Positions 15,254 to 23,784 of a stretch of DNA of 64,000 bases are shown here, piece after piece. The DNA is taken from positions 1-64,000 of the forward strand of contig CAKSSJ010000004.1 of the NCBI GenBank assembly GCA_934488615.1, written 5' to 3'. This DNA comes from an uncultured Eubacteriales bacterium (GTDB taxonomy: Bacteria > Bacillota > Clostridia > Oscillospirales > Acutalibacteraceae). A program made the translations under genes and the position numbers. A model generated the notes under the pieces. It was not told the origin of the DNA. It worked only from the letters and a program-made list of their open reading frames with translations, and did no database searches. How positions within the stretch are numbered: the stretch's first letter is position 1; every line of letters starts with the position of its first letter.

Positions 15254-17683
15254 ATGAATAAAAAATATTTTTTAATAGGCAACGCGCACATTGATCCCGT
15301 GTGGCAGTGGTGCGTCCCGGAGGGTCTTTCGGTTGTTAAATCGACCTTTCGCTCTGCGCTTGACAGAATGATTGAATACCCGAATTACGTTTTCACATCC
15401 GCATGTGCGTCATACTATAAATGGATAAAGCTCAGCGAGCCCGAAATGTTTGAGGAGATCAAGCAGAGAATTAAAGAGGGTCGCTGGAAATATACGGGCG
15501 GAATGTGGGTTCAGCCCGATTGCAACATCCCCTGCGGCGAATCCTTTGCAAGGCATTTGCTTTATTCGCAGAGATTTTTCAAGGAGAATTTCGGCGAAAT
15601 TGCAAGCTCCGGTTACAACGTTGACTCGTTCGGTCACAACGGTATGCTGCCTCAGCTTTTCAGAAAGGCTGGAATAAATAATTACGTTTATCACCGTCCA
15701 AGCCGTGATACAGAAAAAAAGAATCTTCCCCAAAGTCCGACTCATTATTGGAACAGCCCCGACGGAAGCTCGGTTTTGGCTTACCGAATTCCCGACGGCT
15801 ACGGCGGAGATATTTCCGATGAACGCGTTGAAAGACTTGATAAATATAACCGATCTCAAATGATTTTTTACGGCATAGGAAATCACGGCGGCGGACCTGC
15901 AAAAGAGCATTTAAAGCAGGCCGAAAAGCTCATCGAAAAAGGCAATTCCGTTTATTCCGGCGTTGACGAATTCTTTGATTATGTCCGTGAAAAAGAGAGT
16001 GACGATATTCCGAGTGTCAATGAGGATCTTCAGCACCATGCAAGCGGCTGCTACAGTGCAAATTCAAAGATTAAAAAGCTCAACCGCGAGGCAGAAAACG
16101 AGCTGATCTATGCAGAAAAAATTGACGTGCTCGCCTCTGTTCTTACAAAATCGGCAGCCAAAAGCGCTGAGCTTGAAAAGGCATGGGAGCGTGTGATGTT
16201 CAATCAGTTCCACGATATTCTCGCAGGCTGTTCAATCAAGCCCGCCTACGACGACGCTTATGCAGGCTTCGGCTATGCAAAGGAAACGGCGCTGGAGATA
16301 GGCACTTTTGCCGCCGAACGAATCTCATGGAGAGTAAACACGACAAAGTATTTTGACACCGAGCTTTCCGAAATCAGAGGACGTCTTTGGACCCGAAGCG
16401 GCGAGGGCTCCCCGATGGTCGTTTTCAATCCGCACTCGTTCCCCGTTAAGGGCTACGCGAGCTTCGGCGAGCATTGGGCGACGGGAGTTGTTGACGAGAA
16501 TGACAACGACATTGAATTTCAGATGGTAAGAGCGCCATATACGGACGGGCAGAGCCGCAACAGATGTCTATTTAACGTTGAAATTCCTGCCTACGGCTAC
16601 TCGACCTATTTCATTTTCAGAGACAAGCAAAGCTATGTTCCGCAGGAGAGAGAAAATCAATTCTCAGTCGGCGAAAGATTTATTGAAAACAGTGTTGTCC
16701 GCCTTGAATTTGACAATGACGGACGCATCATTTCATATTACAACAAAAAGAAAAATAAAGAATTTTGCGAAAAGCCGATGAGCGCAATCGTCTGTGAGGA
16801 CAGGGACAGCGACACTTGGGGACATCTTGTTTTTGATTTCAACAAGGATGTCGGCAGCTTTGGCAATGCGGAATTCACGGTTGAGGAAACAGGCACGCTC
16901 CGCGCAACACTGCGAGTTAAGTCGTATTATAATAACTCCGTGCTTATTCAATACTACACGCTCTACAAGGACGGCGACAAGGTAGAGGTCAAATGCAAGA
17001 CCTCTTTTAGGGAAAGCTATAAAATTCTCAAGCTTACCTTCCCGGTTGTGATAAATGACCCGACGGCGGTTTATTCCATGCCTTTCGGATTTATCAAGAA
17101 AAAGACCAACGGCGAGGAGGAGCCCGCACAGGGCTGGGTATCGCTCGAAAACGACACAGACGGCTTTGCGCTCATCAATAACGGTCGTTACAGCTTCTGC
17201 GCCATAGGCAATGAGCTGAGAATGATTGCCGCCAGAGCGTGCGCGTATCTCGACCATTACGGTCAGGCCCACCGCGACGAAAACATGGAAATGCTCGACA
17301 GTGACGAGCTTGAGTTCACATACGAATTCATGACCTACGACAGCGGAGATTATTCCGAGCTTGTCCGCGAAGCCGAGGTGCTCAACATGCCGCTGAGGCT
17401 TTATCAGGAAACGCACCACAAGGGCACGCTTCCGCCGACCTACAGCGGAATGAGCATTGACCGCGACAATGTTATCGTTCAGGCAATAAAGATTGCCGAG
17501 GACAATAACGGCTATGTTTTCCGTGCGATTGAAACGGGTGGCAAAGCCTGCACAGTAACGCTTGATTTGAAGTTCATCGACAGAAAAGTTACCCTCGATT
17601 TCAAGCCACAGGAAATCAAAACAGTTTTTGTTCCGTTTGACGGCGGAAAGATCAGAGAAATTTTGCTCACAGAGCTTAACTGA
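15254..17683 (+). CDS. Alpha-mannosidase-like glycoside hydrolase, GH38
   Basis: An 809-residue cytosolic GH38 enzyme with no signal peptide. The metal-binding HID is in LIGNAHIDPVWQW near the N-terminus, the nucleophile Asp is in GYNVDSFGHNGMLPQL at about residue 120, and the catalytic region continues with FNQFHDILAGCSI around residue 313. The C-terminal half is the usual beta-sandwich (VVFNPHSFPVKGYASFGEHW onward). It would remove alpha-mannosyl residues from imported oligosaccharides. The start follows GGAGAGGC. No sugar transporter is linked; the upstream partner is the ACT protein. Confidence 0.9.
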   Translation: MNKKYFLIGNAHIDPVWQWCVPEGLSVVKSTFRSALDRMIEYPNYVFTSACASYYKWIKLSEPEMFEEIKQRIKEGRWKYTGGMWVQPDCNIPCGESFARHLLYSQRFFKENFGEIASSGYNVDSFGHNGMLPQLFRKAGINNYVYHRPSRDTEKKNLPQSPTHYWNSPDGSSVLAYRIPDGYGGDISDERVERLDKYNRSQMIFYGIGNHGGGPAKEHLKQAEKLIEKGNSVYSGVDEFFDYVREKESDDIPSVNEDLQHHASGCYSANSKIKKLNREAENELIYAEKIDVLASVLTKSAAKSAELEKAWERVMFNQFHDILAGCSIKPAYDDAYAGFGYAKETALEIGTFAAERISWRVNTTKYFDTELSEIRGRLWTRSGEGSPMVVFNPHSFPVKGYASFGEHWATGVVDENDNDIEFQMVRAPYTDGQSRNRCLFNVEIPAYGYSTYFIFRDKQSYVPQERENQFSVGERFIENSVVRLEFDNDGRIISYYNKKKNKEFCEKPMSAIVCEDRDSDTWGHLVFDFNKDVGSFGNAEFTVEETGTLRATLRVKSYYNNSVLIQYYTLYKDGDKVEVKCKTSFRESYKILKLTFPVVINDPTAVYSMPFGFIKKKTNGEEEPAQGWVSLENDTDGFALINNGRYSFCAIGNELRMIAARACAYLDHYGQAHRDENMEMLDSDELEFTYEFMTYDSGDYSELVREAEVLNMPLRLYQETHHKGTLPPTYSGMSIDRDNVIVQAIKIAEDNNGYVFRAIETGGKACTVTLDLKFIDRKVTLDFKPQEIKTVFVPFDGGKIREILLTELN

Positions 17684-17721
17684 AAATAGTGGCTGTCACT
17701 AAATGCAACAGCCACTATTTT
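17683..17721. terminator. Bidirectional terminator between convergent genes
   Basis: A perfect 14-bp stem AAAATAGTGGCTGT (17683-17696) / ACAGCCACTATTTT (17708-17721) with flanking T/A tracts on both sides. It serves the mannosidase on the plus strand and the pyrophosphokinase on the minus strand. Confidence 0.9.
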
Positions 17722-17725
17722 AATT

Positions 17726-18334
17726 TTACCATTTAATTAAAATACATCCGTTTTTTACTCCGACCGCGGCGGTGTTCTCTTTAAATTTATTGCTCACGCC
17801 GAGCGGAAAGAACGGTGAAAGTGTGAGGTCATCTGTCTCATAAACCGCTCCCTTGATTGATATTCCCTCGGCAACTCCGCCGTAAGCGAAAACCGAAAGT
17901 GTTTTTCCCTTTTCGGAGTGAAGTGTGATTGAAGAATTTTTAATCAGCGCAAAGGTTTCGTTCTCGCCAACGAGAAAGCCCTCTCCGCCGTGATCGACAA
18001 TATATGCAAGAGATTGAATGTTTGCAACTGTATGATCTGTTCGCTCTCCGCCGAGACCGCCGTAAATCGCAAAGCGTTTGTAGCCGCTGTTGAAGCCGTA
18101 TTTTATCGCCAGCATGGTGTCCGTATCGTCCTTAAGGACAGGAAAGGTTTCAATCGGCGTATCCGTGCTCGGCTTCTCTGACGAATCAAAATCACCGATT
18201 ATAACATCGGGTCGCAAGCCTGCTTTTTGAACGTTCAGATATCCTGCATCCGCCGCAATTATCAAATCATCCTTATCCGGCTTCGGAAAATTATTTTTCA
18301 TCTCAACCGCAGAGAAAATATAACATGTTTTCAT
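17726..18334 (-). CDS. thiN: Thiamine pyrophosphokinase
   Basis: A 202-residue enzyme that makes thiamine diphosphate from thiamine and ATP. The signature elements are IIAADAGYLNVQKAGLRPD, VIIGDFDSS, the acidic DDTDTMLAIKYGF and GGLGGERTDHTVANIQSL, followed by a C-terminal beta domain. It is a single gene with its own promoter (18374-18402) and shares the bidirectional terminator with the mannosidase gene. Confidence 0.92.
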   Translation of the reverse strand: MKTCYIFSAVEMKNNFPKPDKDDLIIAADAGYLNVQKAGLRPDVIIGDFDSSEKPSTDTPIETFPVLKDDTDTMLAIKYGFNSGYKRFAIYGGLGGERTDHTVANIQSLAYIVDHGGEGFLVGENETFALIKNSSITLHSEKGKTLSVFAYGGVAEGISIKGAVYETDDLTLSPFFPLGVSNKFKENTAAVGVKNGCILIKW

Positions 18335-18373
18335 AACGTCACCATCATTTGTTTAAATCTATTGTTTGATTAT

Positions 18374-18402
18374 ATTATAATATAGCTTCAAAACTTTTTC
18401 AA
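18374..18402 (-). promoter_or_regulatory. Promoter of thiN
   Basis: On the minus strand TTGAAA (18402-18397), 17-base spacer, TATAAT (18379-18374), 40 bases before the thiN start. Confidence 0.75.
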
Positions 18403-18443
18403 GAAAAACAAAAGCAGACATTGAAATCACATCAATGTCTGCT
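18403..18443 (-). terminator. Terminator of the AT-rich ABC operon
   Basis: Stem AGCAGACATTGA / TCAATGTCTGCT (18413-18424 with 18432-18443) followed on the minus strand by TTTTGTTTTT. It ends the four-gene operon 18470-21317 and abuts the thiN promoter. Confidence 0.85.
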
Positions 18444-18469
18444 GAAATTTATCTAATCACAATTTGTAT

Positions 18470-19078
18470 TTAGTTTTCTTTTAAAATCTTTCCTTTATCC
18501 ATGACAATTGTTTCGTCAATCATCAACTTATTACGGTCAACAATACCGTGAGATGCAATTATTATAATCTTATTCTTCTCACGAAATCCGTTTAAAATTT
18601 CATATATTCTGTTCAAGTTTTCTTCATCAATAGCATTGAACGGCTCATCAAGCAAAATAATATCGGGGTCTTCCATAACCGCTTGGCACAAACCTAATCT
18701 TTGTTTCATTCCGAGCGAATATGTTTTAACCTTTTTATTTTTTACATTATCCAAATCAAAGAGCTTTATATGTTCCTTTATTGTATCTTTGTTTATTATT
18801 TTTCGTATTGACGCTAAGTAACACAGGTTAAAATATCCTGTTTCATTTTCCATAAATTTCGGCGTTTCAATTACTACTCCAAAATTGCACTTTTTGTCAC
18901 AAATTATTTCTCCTGAATCCGGAGTAATCAATCCACAAAGGGCTCTCAGCAGCATAGTTTTTCCACAGCCGTTATGCCCTGTAAGAAGATATATTTTTCC
19001 GTTTTCAAAGGTGTAACTAATGTTTGACAGAACTTCGTTTCCCTTTAAAACTTTAGTAATTATATCAGCTTTTAACAT
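18470..19078 (-). CDS. ABC transporter ATP-binding protein of a four-gene operon
   Basis: A 202-residue ATPase with Walker A LTGHNGCGKTMLLRAL, signature YSLGMKQRLGLCQAV and Walker B IILLDEPFNAIDEEN. It is short, as in bacitracin or lantibiotic immunity transporters. It is the last gene of the operon with three membrane proteins upstream. GGAGGAG precedes the start. The coding DNA is clearly more AT-rich, with many AAA/ATT codons, than that of neighbouring operons. Confidence 0.9.
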   Translation of the reverse strand: MLKADIITKVLKGNEVLSNISYTFENGKIYLLTGHNGCGKTMLLRALCGLITPDSGEIICDKKCNFGVVIETPKFMENETGYFNLCYLASIRKIINKDTIKEHIKLFDLDNVKNKKVKTYSLGMKQRLGLCQAVMEDPDIILLDEPFNAIDEENLNRIYEILNGFREKNKIIIIASHGIVDRNKLMIDETIVMDKGKILKEN

Positions 19079-19099
19079 TTCAAAACTCCTCCAATGAGC

Positions 19100-19780
19100 T
19101 TATGTAAATATATCTTTGTTTTTCAATTTTAATGTAATAATTATTGACAGCAAAATAATAACTCCCGCTTTAACGGCAATCAGTAAAAAGAAATCCTGTG
19201 TATATCTTTCTCCGGCAATCCCCCAACATTGAAATATAAAATATTCAGACTTTGACAATTGCGGAAGCACAAGAGAAATCAGCATAAGAATTAAGACCGT
19301 TAGTTTGATTTTATGCCCATATTGCAATAACAAAAAAATAATCAAAAAAACAATATAAGAAAAAGCCAAAAACAAAAAATATAGTTTTATAAACGATCCG
19401 ACATTTTCAAACAGTTCATTCCGACAATATAACAAATCGGCAACCGCTTTTGTTATTGATAAACAAAGCGAACTTACCAAAAACTGAAAAAAGCAAAATC
19501 CAATGCTTTTCTCTTTTGAAAGACCAAATCGAGAACAAATCAAAACATTCATTTTGTTCATGTTTTCAATGCAAGAAGCTGCAACTACAACAATTGATCC
19601 GACAATTGCCGCTGAAAACAAACTATTTATAATCGATATATACTCAACATTTTTAAAGCAAAGTAAACTTATTTCTACAATATTAAATTTTGTTAACCCG
19701 GGAGCAGAAAACCACAAAGCAGTTAGCCAATTTATTCCCATCATTATAAAAAAGGTACCTATATAGCTCCTTTTAATCAT
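19100..19780 (-). CDS. Membrane subunit of the AT-rich ABC operon (third gene)
   Basis: A 226-residue polytopic protein with about six spans (FFIMMGINWLTALWF; FSAAIVGSIVVVAASCI; FLFLAFSYIVFLIIFLLL; LTVLILMLISLVLPQL; FFLLIAVKAGVIILLSIIIT). The architecture is like an ABC-2 permease, with no diagnostic motif. ATG 19780 overlaps the preceding stop by four bases and has AAAGGA eight bases upstream; ATG 19786 is a possible alternative. It likely forms the channel together with the other two membrane subunits. Confidence 0.75.
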   Translation of the reverse strand: MIKRSYIGTFFIMMGINWLTALWFSAPGLTKFNIVEISLLCFKNVEYISIINSLFSAAIVGSIVVVAASCIENMNKMNVLICSRFGLSKEKSIGFCFFQFLVSSLCLSITKAVADLLYCRNELFENVGSFIKLYFLFLAFSYIVFLIIFLLLQYGHKIKLTVLILMLISLVLPQLSKSEYFIFQCWGIAGERYTQDFFLLIAVKAGVIILLSIIITLKLKNKDIFT

Positions 19781-20421
19781 AAACATTCCTTTCGCTTAAC
19801 GAGAAAATATAAAACTCCATTTGCAATAATTGTTTCGATAATAATATAAACAAGATTTCCGAAGTAATTATTTTGAAATTCTGTCGGCATTCCAAGATGA
19901 AATTCAATTATATATACAATAATAATTATTGCCAAATTTTTCAGACAAACGATTGCAGCGGAAAGGAAGTGATTTTTTAACAGGAAAAATGCAATATAGT
20001 ATTCCGTATAACACATCAAACAGAAAAATGCCGTTTTAGCAAGCCCTGAAAACATGCTGAAATCTAAGCCAATATCGGAAATAGCCGAAAAAATCAAGTG
20101 TGCGGCAAATACATAAATTGAATAAACAAAACTATATATAATGCCTTTGGTTACTAATGAAAAATAAACGTCGCTTTTTAACCTTACTCGCAAAACAGGT
20201 TCAAAATATTCAACTCGCAAAATATAAGTTAATAGCACTATCCAAACAGATTGATTGAAATAAAGCTTTTGTTGGCCATACACCAAATTAGACATTGATA
20301 CAGAATTAAGAGTAAAAAAATTCTCAGGTATTCTGACATATTGAATCCAAATGGCAGCCATACAAACCGTAAGAAATATGATATAAAGCCATAGGCTTTT
20401 CTTTTTAATCATTAGCATCAT
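19777..20421 (-). CDS. Membrane subunit of the AT-rich ABC operon (second gene)
   Basis: A 214-residue hydrophobic protein with six or so spans (LWLYIIFLTVCMAAIWIQYV; IVLLTYILRVEYFEPVL; IIYSFVYSIYVFAAHLIF; LAIIIIVYIIEFHLGM). No family motif is recognised. It overlaps both neighbours by four bases (ATGA), a sign of tight coupling. In lantibiotic-immunity-like systems two or three such small permeases partner one ATPase. Confidence 0.75.
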   Translation of the reverse strand: MMLMIKKKSLWLYIIFLTVCMAAIWIQYVRIPENFFTLNSVSMSNLVYGQQKLYFNQSVWIVLLTYILRVEYFEPVLRVRLKSDVYFSLVTKGIIYSFVYSIYVFAAHLIFSAISDIGLDFSMFSGLAKTAFFCLMCYTEYYIAFFLLKNHFLSAAIVCLKNLAIIIIVYIIEFHLGMPTEFQNNYFGNLVYIIIETIIANGVLYFLVKRKECL

Positions 20422-21317
20422 TTTATATAATCTTTCTCATATCTTTTTATATTGAAATACGTTATAATAGACAAGCACAATATTATAAATATCGGCAAAA
20501 CCGCCATCTTAGTCAATAAATCCGTTACGGTGTAATTCTCACTTGAAACAACATAATAGTCTGCAATACAACCCAAATAAACAACCGGATGAATATACTG
20601 CGCTATCTCCTGAACTTTTTCTCCTGCGACTTCCAAAAGATTCGGAAGAACATATGTAATCATAAAAAAGGCCAGAGGCAATGACATATTCAAATATTTA
20701 TTTGAGACAAAAAGCGGTGTTACAGTTGTCAAGTTTACCAACGGAACAACATAAAGAATTATTATGGCAACTTGAGCACAAACCATTCCGATAAACTGTG
20801 CCAAACTTTGAATTTCTACTCCAAGAGTTCCCTGAACCGGAATTCCGCTAATCGGGGGCTTAGCTAAAATCGGTGCAATTGTAATTACAGCCGAAACCAT
20901 TGCAATAATAACCGCCATATATATACTTTGAGAGGCAAAAGAAGAAAAAACATATTTCTTGTATTTTTCTCTTGTAACTATCATATTGCCAAACCCATAA
21001 TGCAAATTTGTAAACATTTGTGAACCGAACATCACCGAAAAACATATAATATATGCAAGAGGAATATATGACGCTGCCTCGCCATTAAAAAACAGCCGAG
21101 AAGCATAGCTTATACCCGAGAAGCCATCTACTATTTCCTGCAATTTGCTTATATCTCTTGTTGCCCCTTCAGCTTTGGCAATTTGAAGCTGCCTTTGTAT
21201 GCCTTCTGCACTTTGACCGGCTGAGAAGAAACAAATAGCAACTATAATAACTACTGCCACAAAAAGGATTATATTGACATATGATTTTGAATATCTTTTC
21301 AGATCATTTTTTATCAT
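20418..21317 (-). CDS. Membrane subunit of the AT-rich ABC operon (first gene)
   Basis: A 299-residue protein with one N-terminal span (VNIILFVAVVIIVAICFFSA), an external loop containing the acidic/basic GQSAEGIQRQLQIAKAEG segment, and a cluster of five further spans in the C-terminal two thirds (IPLAYIICFSVMFGSQMFT onward). This is the ABC-2 permease layout. As first gene it follows a perfect promoter (21408-21436) and a strong hairpin (21335-21363) just upstream of its AGGAG site. Confidence 0.8.
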   Translation of the reverse strand: MIKNDLKRYSKSYVNIILFVAVVIIVAICFFSAGQSAEGIQRQLQIAKAEGATRDISKLQEIVDGFSGISYASRLFFNGEAASYIPLAYIICFSVMFGSQMFTNLHYGFGNMIVTREKYKKYVFSSFASQSIYMAVIIAMVSAVITIAPILAKPPISGIPVQGTLGVEIQSLAQFIGMVCAQVAIIILYVVPLVNLTTVTPLFVSNKYLNMSLPLAFFMITYVLPNLLEVAGEKVQEIAQYIHPVVYLGCIADYYVVSSENYTVTDLLTKMAVLPIFIILCLSIITYFNIKRYEKDYIK

Positions 21318-21334
21318 ACCTTATTCTCCTAAAA

Positions 21335-21363
21335 CCAACCGAATACAATATGTATTCGGTTGG
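21335..21363 (-). promoter_or_regulatory. Perfect 13-bp hairpin/operator in the ABC operon leader
   Basis: CCAACCGAATACA (21335-21347) and TGTATTCGGTTGG (21351-21363) form a perfect inverted repeat with a three-base loop, 17 bases before the start codon and downstream of the promoter, hence within the leader RNA. There is no U-run after it, so it is not a terminator. It may be a repressor operator or a translation-control hairpin. Confidence 0.7.
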
Positions 21364-21407
21364 CAAAAACTATTAACCCGGATCTATCTTTGCCATTTTA
21401 TGGTTTA

Positions 21408-21436
21408 ATTATATATTATTTTAACGTTCCTGTCAA
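21408..21436 (-). promoter_or_regulatory. Promoter of the AT-rich ABC operon
   Basis: On the minus strand TTGACA (21436-21431), 17-base spacer, TATAAT (21413-21408): a perfect sigma-A consensus. Confidence 0.85.
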
Positions 21437-21527
21437 GTACCACAAAAAAATAAATATAGTGTGTATTTTTTTGTGCATTAATTTTATAATATGGCGAGCA
21501 TATTCTTGTAACAACGATCTTAAACAT

Positions 21528-21558
21528 AAAAACTCCCACCCGTCAGACGAGTGGGAGT
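21528..21558 (-). terminator. Terminator after the uracil permease gene
   Basis: Stem ACTCCCAC / GTGGGAGT (21532-21539 with 21551-21558) with a T-run on the minus strand (A-run 21528-21532 on the plus strand). Confidence 0.85.
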
Positions 21559-21586
21559 AAATTTATATCTTTTGTCTTTGCTTGGC

Positions 21587-22972
21587 TTATGCCTTCTTGC
21601 CTTTCTTTGAAAGGATTACGTTTGTAATGATACCGAGGATAAGTGCGCAAGCGATAGAAGTGAGCGTTACCTTGCCGAAGTTTACGGTAAGTCCGCCGAT
21701 GCCGCAGATAAGGATAACCGCTACAACAAAGAGGTTCTTGTTGTCGTCAAGGTCAACCTTCTGGATCATCTTAAGTCCGCTGACTGCGATGAAGCCGTAG
21801 AGAGTGATGCAAACACCGCCCATTACGCAGTTCGGAATACTTGCAAGGAAGGTTACGAACGGTCCGAAGAAGGAGATGATCATGCACATGATTGCTGTGG
21901 CGAGAATTGTTACAACAGAAGCGTTACCGGTGATTGCTACGCAGCCGACCGACTCGCCGTATGTTGTGTTCGGGCAGCCGCCGAAGATTGCACCGAACAT
22001 TGAACCGACACCGTCACCGAGAAGCGTTCTGTGAAGACCCGGCTCCTCAAGGAGATCCTGCTCAATGATTGAAGAAAGGTTCTTATGGTCTGCGATATGC
22101 TCTGCGAATACAACGAATGCAACGGGAACATAAGCAACTGCAACAGTTGCGAGATACTGAGCGTCGATTTCCTTAGCACCCTTTGCAGCCTCAAGGAATG
22201 TGAAATCGGGAACGGAGAACAACTTAAGGTCATGGAAAACCGTGAAGTCAATAATCTGAAGTGCTGTGTTGTCTGTCTTGATACCGATTACGGTGAAGAT
22301 TGCAGCGGCAACATAGCCTGCAAGAATACCGATAATGAACGGAATGAGCTTTGTCATCTTCTTGCCGTAAACCGAGCAGATAACAACAGTAAAGAGAGTT
22401 ATGAGTCCGCAGATAAGTGCAACATACGGACTTGCGGTTGATACGGACGAAACAACATCAACGATTTTGCCGTTTTCAACTGTCTGAGTTGTAACCTCGG
22501 TCATAACCTTACCGAGTGTGAGATCGCCGACTGCGTTGCCCGCGAGCGACAATCCGATGATTGAAACCGTCGGTCCGATAACAACGGCAGGCATAAGCTT
22601 GTTGATCCATTTAACACCTGCAACCTTTACCGCGATTGCAATAACAACATAAACAAGTCCTGCGAAAAGAGCACCGATGATAAGACCAAAGTGTCCGGCT
22701 GCCTCGGAAATCGCACCTGCAAAGGCTGCAAGCATCGAACCGATGAAAGCGAATGATGAGCCGAGGAAAACAGGGCTTTTAAACTTTGTGAAGAGAAGAT
22801 AAACGATTGTGCCGACGCCTGCTCCGAAAAGTGCTGCCGACTGCGACATTCCGTTACCGATGATTGTCGGAACTGCGATTGTTGCCGCAAGAATAGCAAG
22901 AACCTGCTGGAAACCGAAAACGATAAGCTGACCGAATTTCGGTTTGTCTTTGACATTGTAAATAAGTTGCAT
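21587..22972 (-). CDS. pyrP: Uracil permease (NCS2 family)
   Basis: A 461-residue, about 14-span proton-linked uracil transporter. It starts with YNVKDKPKFGQLIVFGFQQV and has the NCS2 signature regions: NTTYGESVGCVAITGNASV around residue 320, and the Glu-containing VVFAEHIADHKNLSSI around residue 270 that binds the pyrimidine. It lies 53 bases downstream of pyrR and shares its attenuated promoter, so uracil import is probably turned down when UMP is high. The symbol uraA is equally usable. Confidence 0.93.
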   Translation of the reverse strand: MQLIYNVKDKPKFGQLIVFGFQQVLAILAATIAVPTIIGNGMSQSAALFGAGVGTIVYLLFTKFKSPVFLGSSFAFIGSMLAAFAGAISEAAGHFGLIIGALFAGLVYVVIAIAVKVAGVKWINKLMPAVVIGPTVSIIGLSLAGNAVGDLTLGKVMTEVTTQTVENGKIVDVVSSVSTASPYVALICGLITLFTVVICSVYGKKMTKLIPFIIGILAGYVAAAIFTVIGIKTDNTALQIIDFTVFHDLKLFSVPDFTFLEAAKGAKEIDAQYLATVAVAYVPVAFVVFAEHIADHKNLSSIIEQDLLEEPGLHRTLLGDGVGSMFGAIFGGCPNTTYGESVGCVAITGNASVVTILATAIMCMIISFFGPFVTFLASIPNCVMGGVCITLYGFIAVSGLKMIQKVDLDDNKNLFVVAVILICGIGGLTVNFGKVTLTSIACALILGIITNVILSKKGKKA

Positions 22973-23025
22973 TTGATATACCTCCGTTTTTTTCCTTTAT
23001 TTCAAACACGTTAGTGTTTAAATCC

Positions 23026-23556
23026 TTAATCCGTGAGCAAATCCACGCCTGTTTCACCGTCGATACACTCAACCTTGACCGATACCGTCTCATTCCTTGA
23101 GGTTGGTATGCTCTTGCCGATGTAGTCCGCCTTGAACGGCAGCTCACGGTGTCCCCTGTCGATGAGCACTGCAAGCTGTATCTGCGACGGTCTGCCCATT
23201 GTGAAGATCGCTTCGATTGCCGCCCTGACCGTTCTGCCCGTATAAATTACATCGTCAACAAGAACTATCTTTTTGCCTGTGACATCGAACTGATTGTTTT
23301 CGGCGTTATAAATGGGAGCGTCGCTCTCCTTTGTCAGGTCATCACGGTAAAAATGAATGTCCAAGGTCTGGAACGGGACGTCAACACCCTCAATTTTCAT
23401 GATGTTGTCGTGAATCATCTGTCCGAGGTAGATTCCCCTGCGCTTGATTCCGACAAGCACAATATTTTCCGTTCCCTTGTTTTTCTCGATTATTTCGTGT
23501 GAGATCCTCATTACAGCTCTTCCGAGAGCCGCTTCATCCATGATTTTCTTGTTCAT
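23026..23556 (-). CDS. pyrR: PyrR, pyrimidine operon attenuator and uracil phosphoribosyltransferase
   Basis: A 176-residue PyrR. The PRPP-binding loop is KIVLVDDVIYTGRTVRAAI, with VLVGIKRRGIYLGQMIHDN and LAVLIDRGHRELPFKADYIG as further family marks. It binds a stem-loop in pyr leader RNAs in response to UMP and promotes termination. ATG 23556 is chosen: CGGAGG is just upstream and MNKKIMDEAALGRAVMRIS is the family N-terminus; an open frame to 23601 would run into the leader terminator. It is the first gene of the pyrR-uracil permease operon. Confidence 0.95.
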   Translation of the reverse strand: MNKKIMDEAALGRAVMRISHEIIEKNKGTENIVLVGIKRRGIYLGQMIHDNIMKIEGVDVPFQTLDIHFYRDDLTKESDAPIYNAENNQFDVTGKKIVLVDDVIYTGRTVRAAIEAIFTMGRPSQIQLAVLIDRGHRELPFKADYIGKSIPTSRNETVSVKVECIDGETGVDLLTD

Positions 23557-23567
23557 GTGAGCCTCCG

Positions 23568-23690
23568 AAAAAAGAAAATGCCCTGTCGCACAGCGCGACA
23601 AGACACAAAATTACATAAGGATATATGCAGACCTTGCTCTGCTTCATGTAAAATCTTGTCGGCATCACTGTACCGCTCTTAAAGAGTTCG
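23568..23690 (-). promoter_or_regulatory. PyrR-type leader with attenuator terminator
   Basis: The 5' leader on the minus strand ends with a terminator-like hairpin TGTCGC / GCGACA (23584-23600) followed by a T-rich stretch ending next to the pyrR ribosome site. Upstream sequence GACAAG (near 23655) can pair with the CTTGTC part of that hairpin, as an antiterminator arm would. The region also contains a GCAGAGCAAGGTCTGC stem (about 23627-23642), a candidate PyrR anti-antiterminator binding loop. Function is inferred from structure and gene context. Confidence 0.7.
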
Positions 23691-23694
23691 ATTT

Positions 23695-23723
23695 ATTTTA
23701 TAATAAAACAAGCCGTTTGTCAA
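23695..23723 (-). promoter_or_regulatory. Promoter of the pyrR operon
   Basis: On the minus strand TTGACA (23723-23718), 17-base spacer, TAAAAT (23700-23695), followed by the attenuator leader. Confidence 0.75.
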
Positions 23724-23784
23724 TCATTTATTCAAAAATAGTTCACATTTTACTATTTGTACAAAAAATAAGACTCCGAATCAA

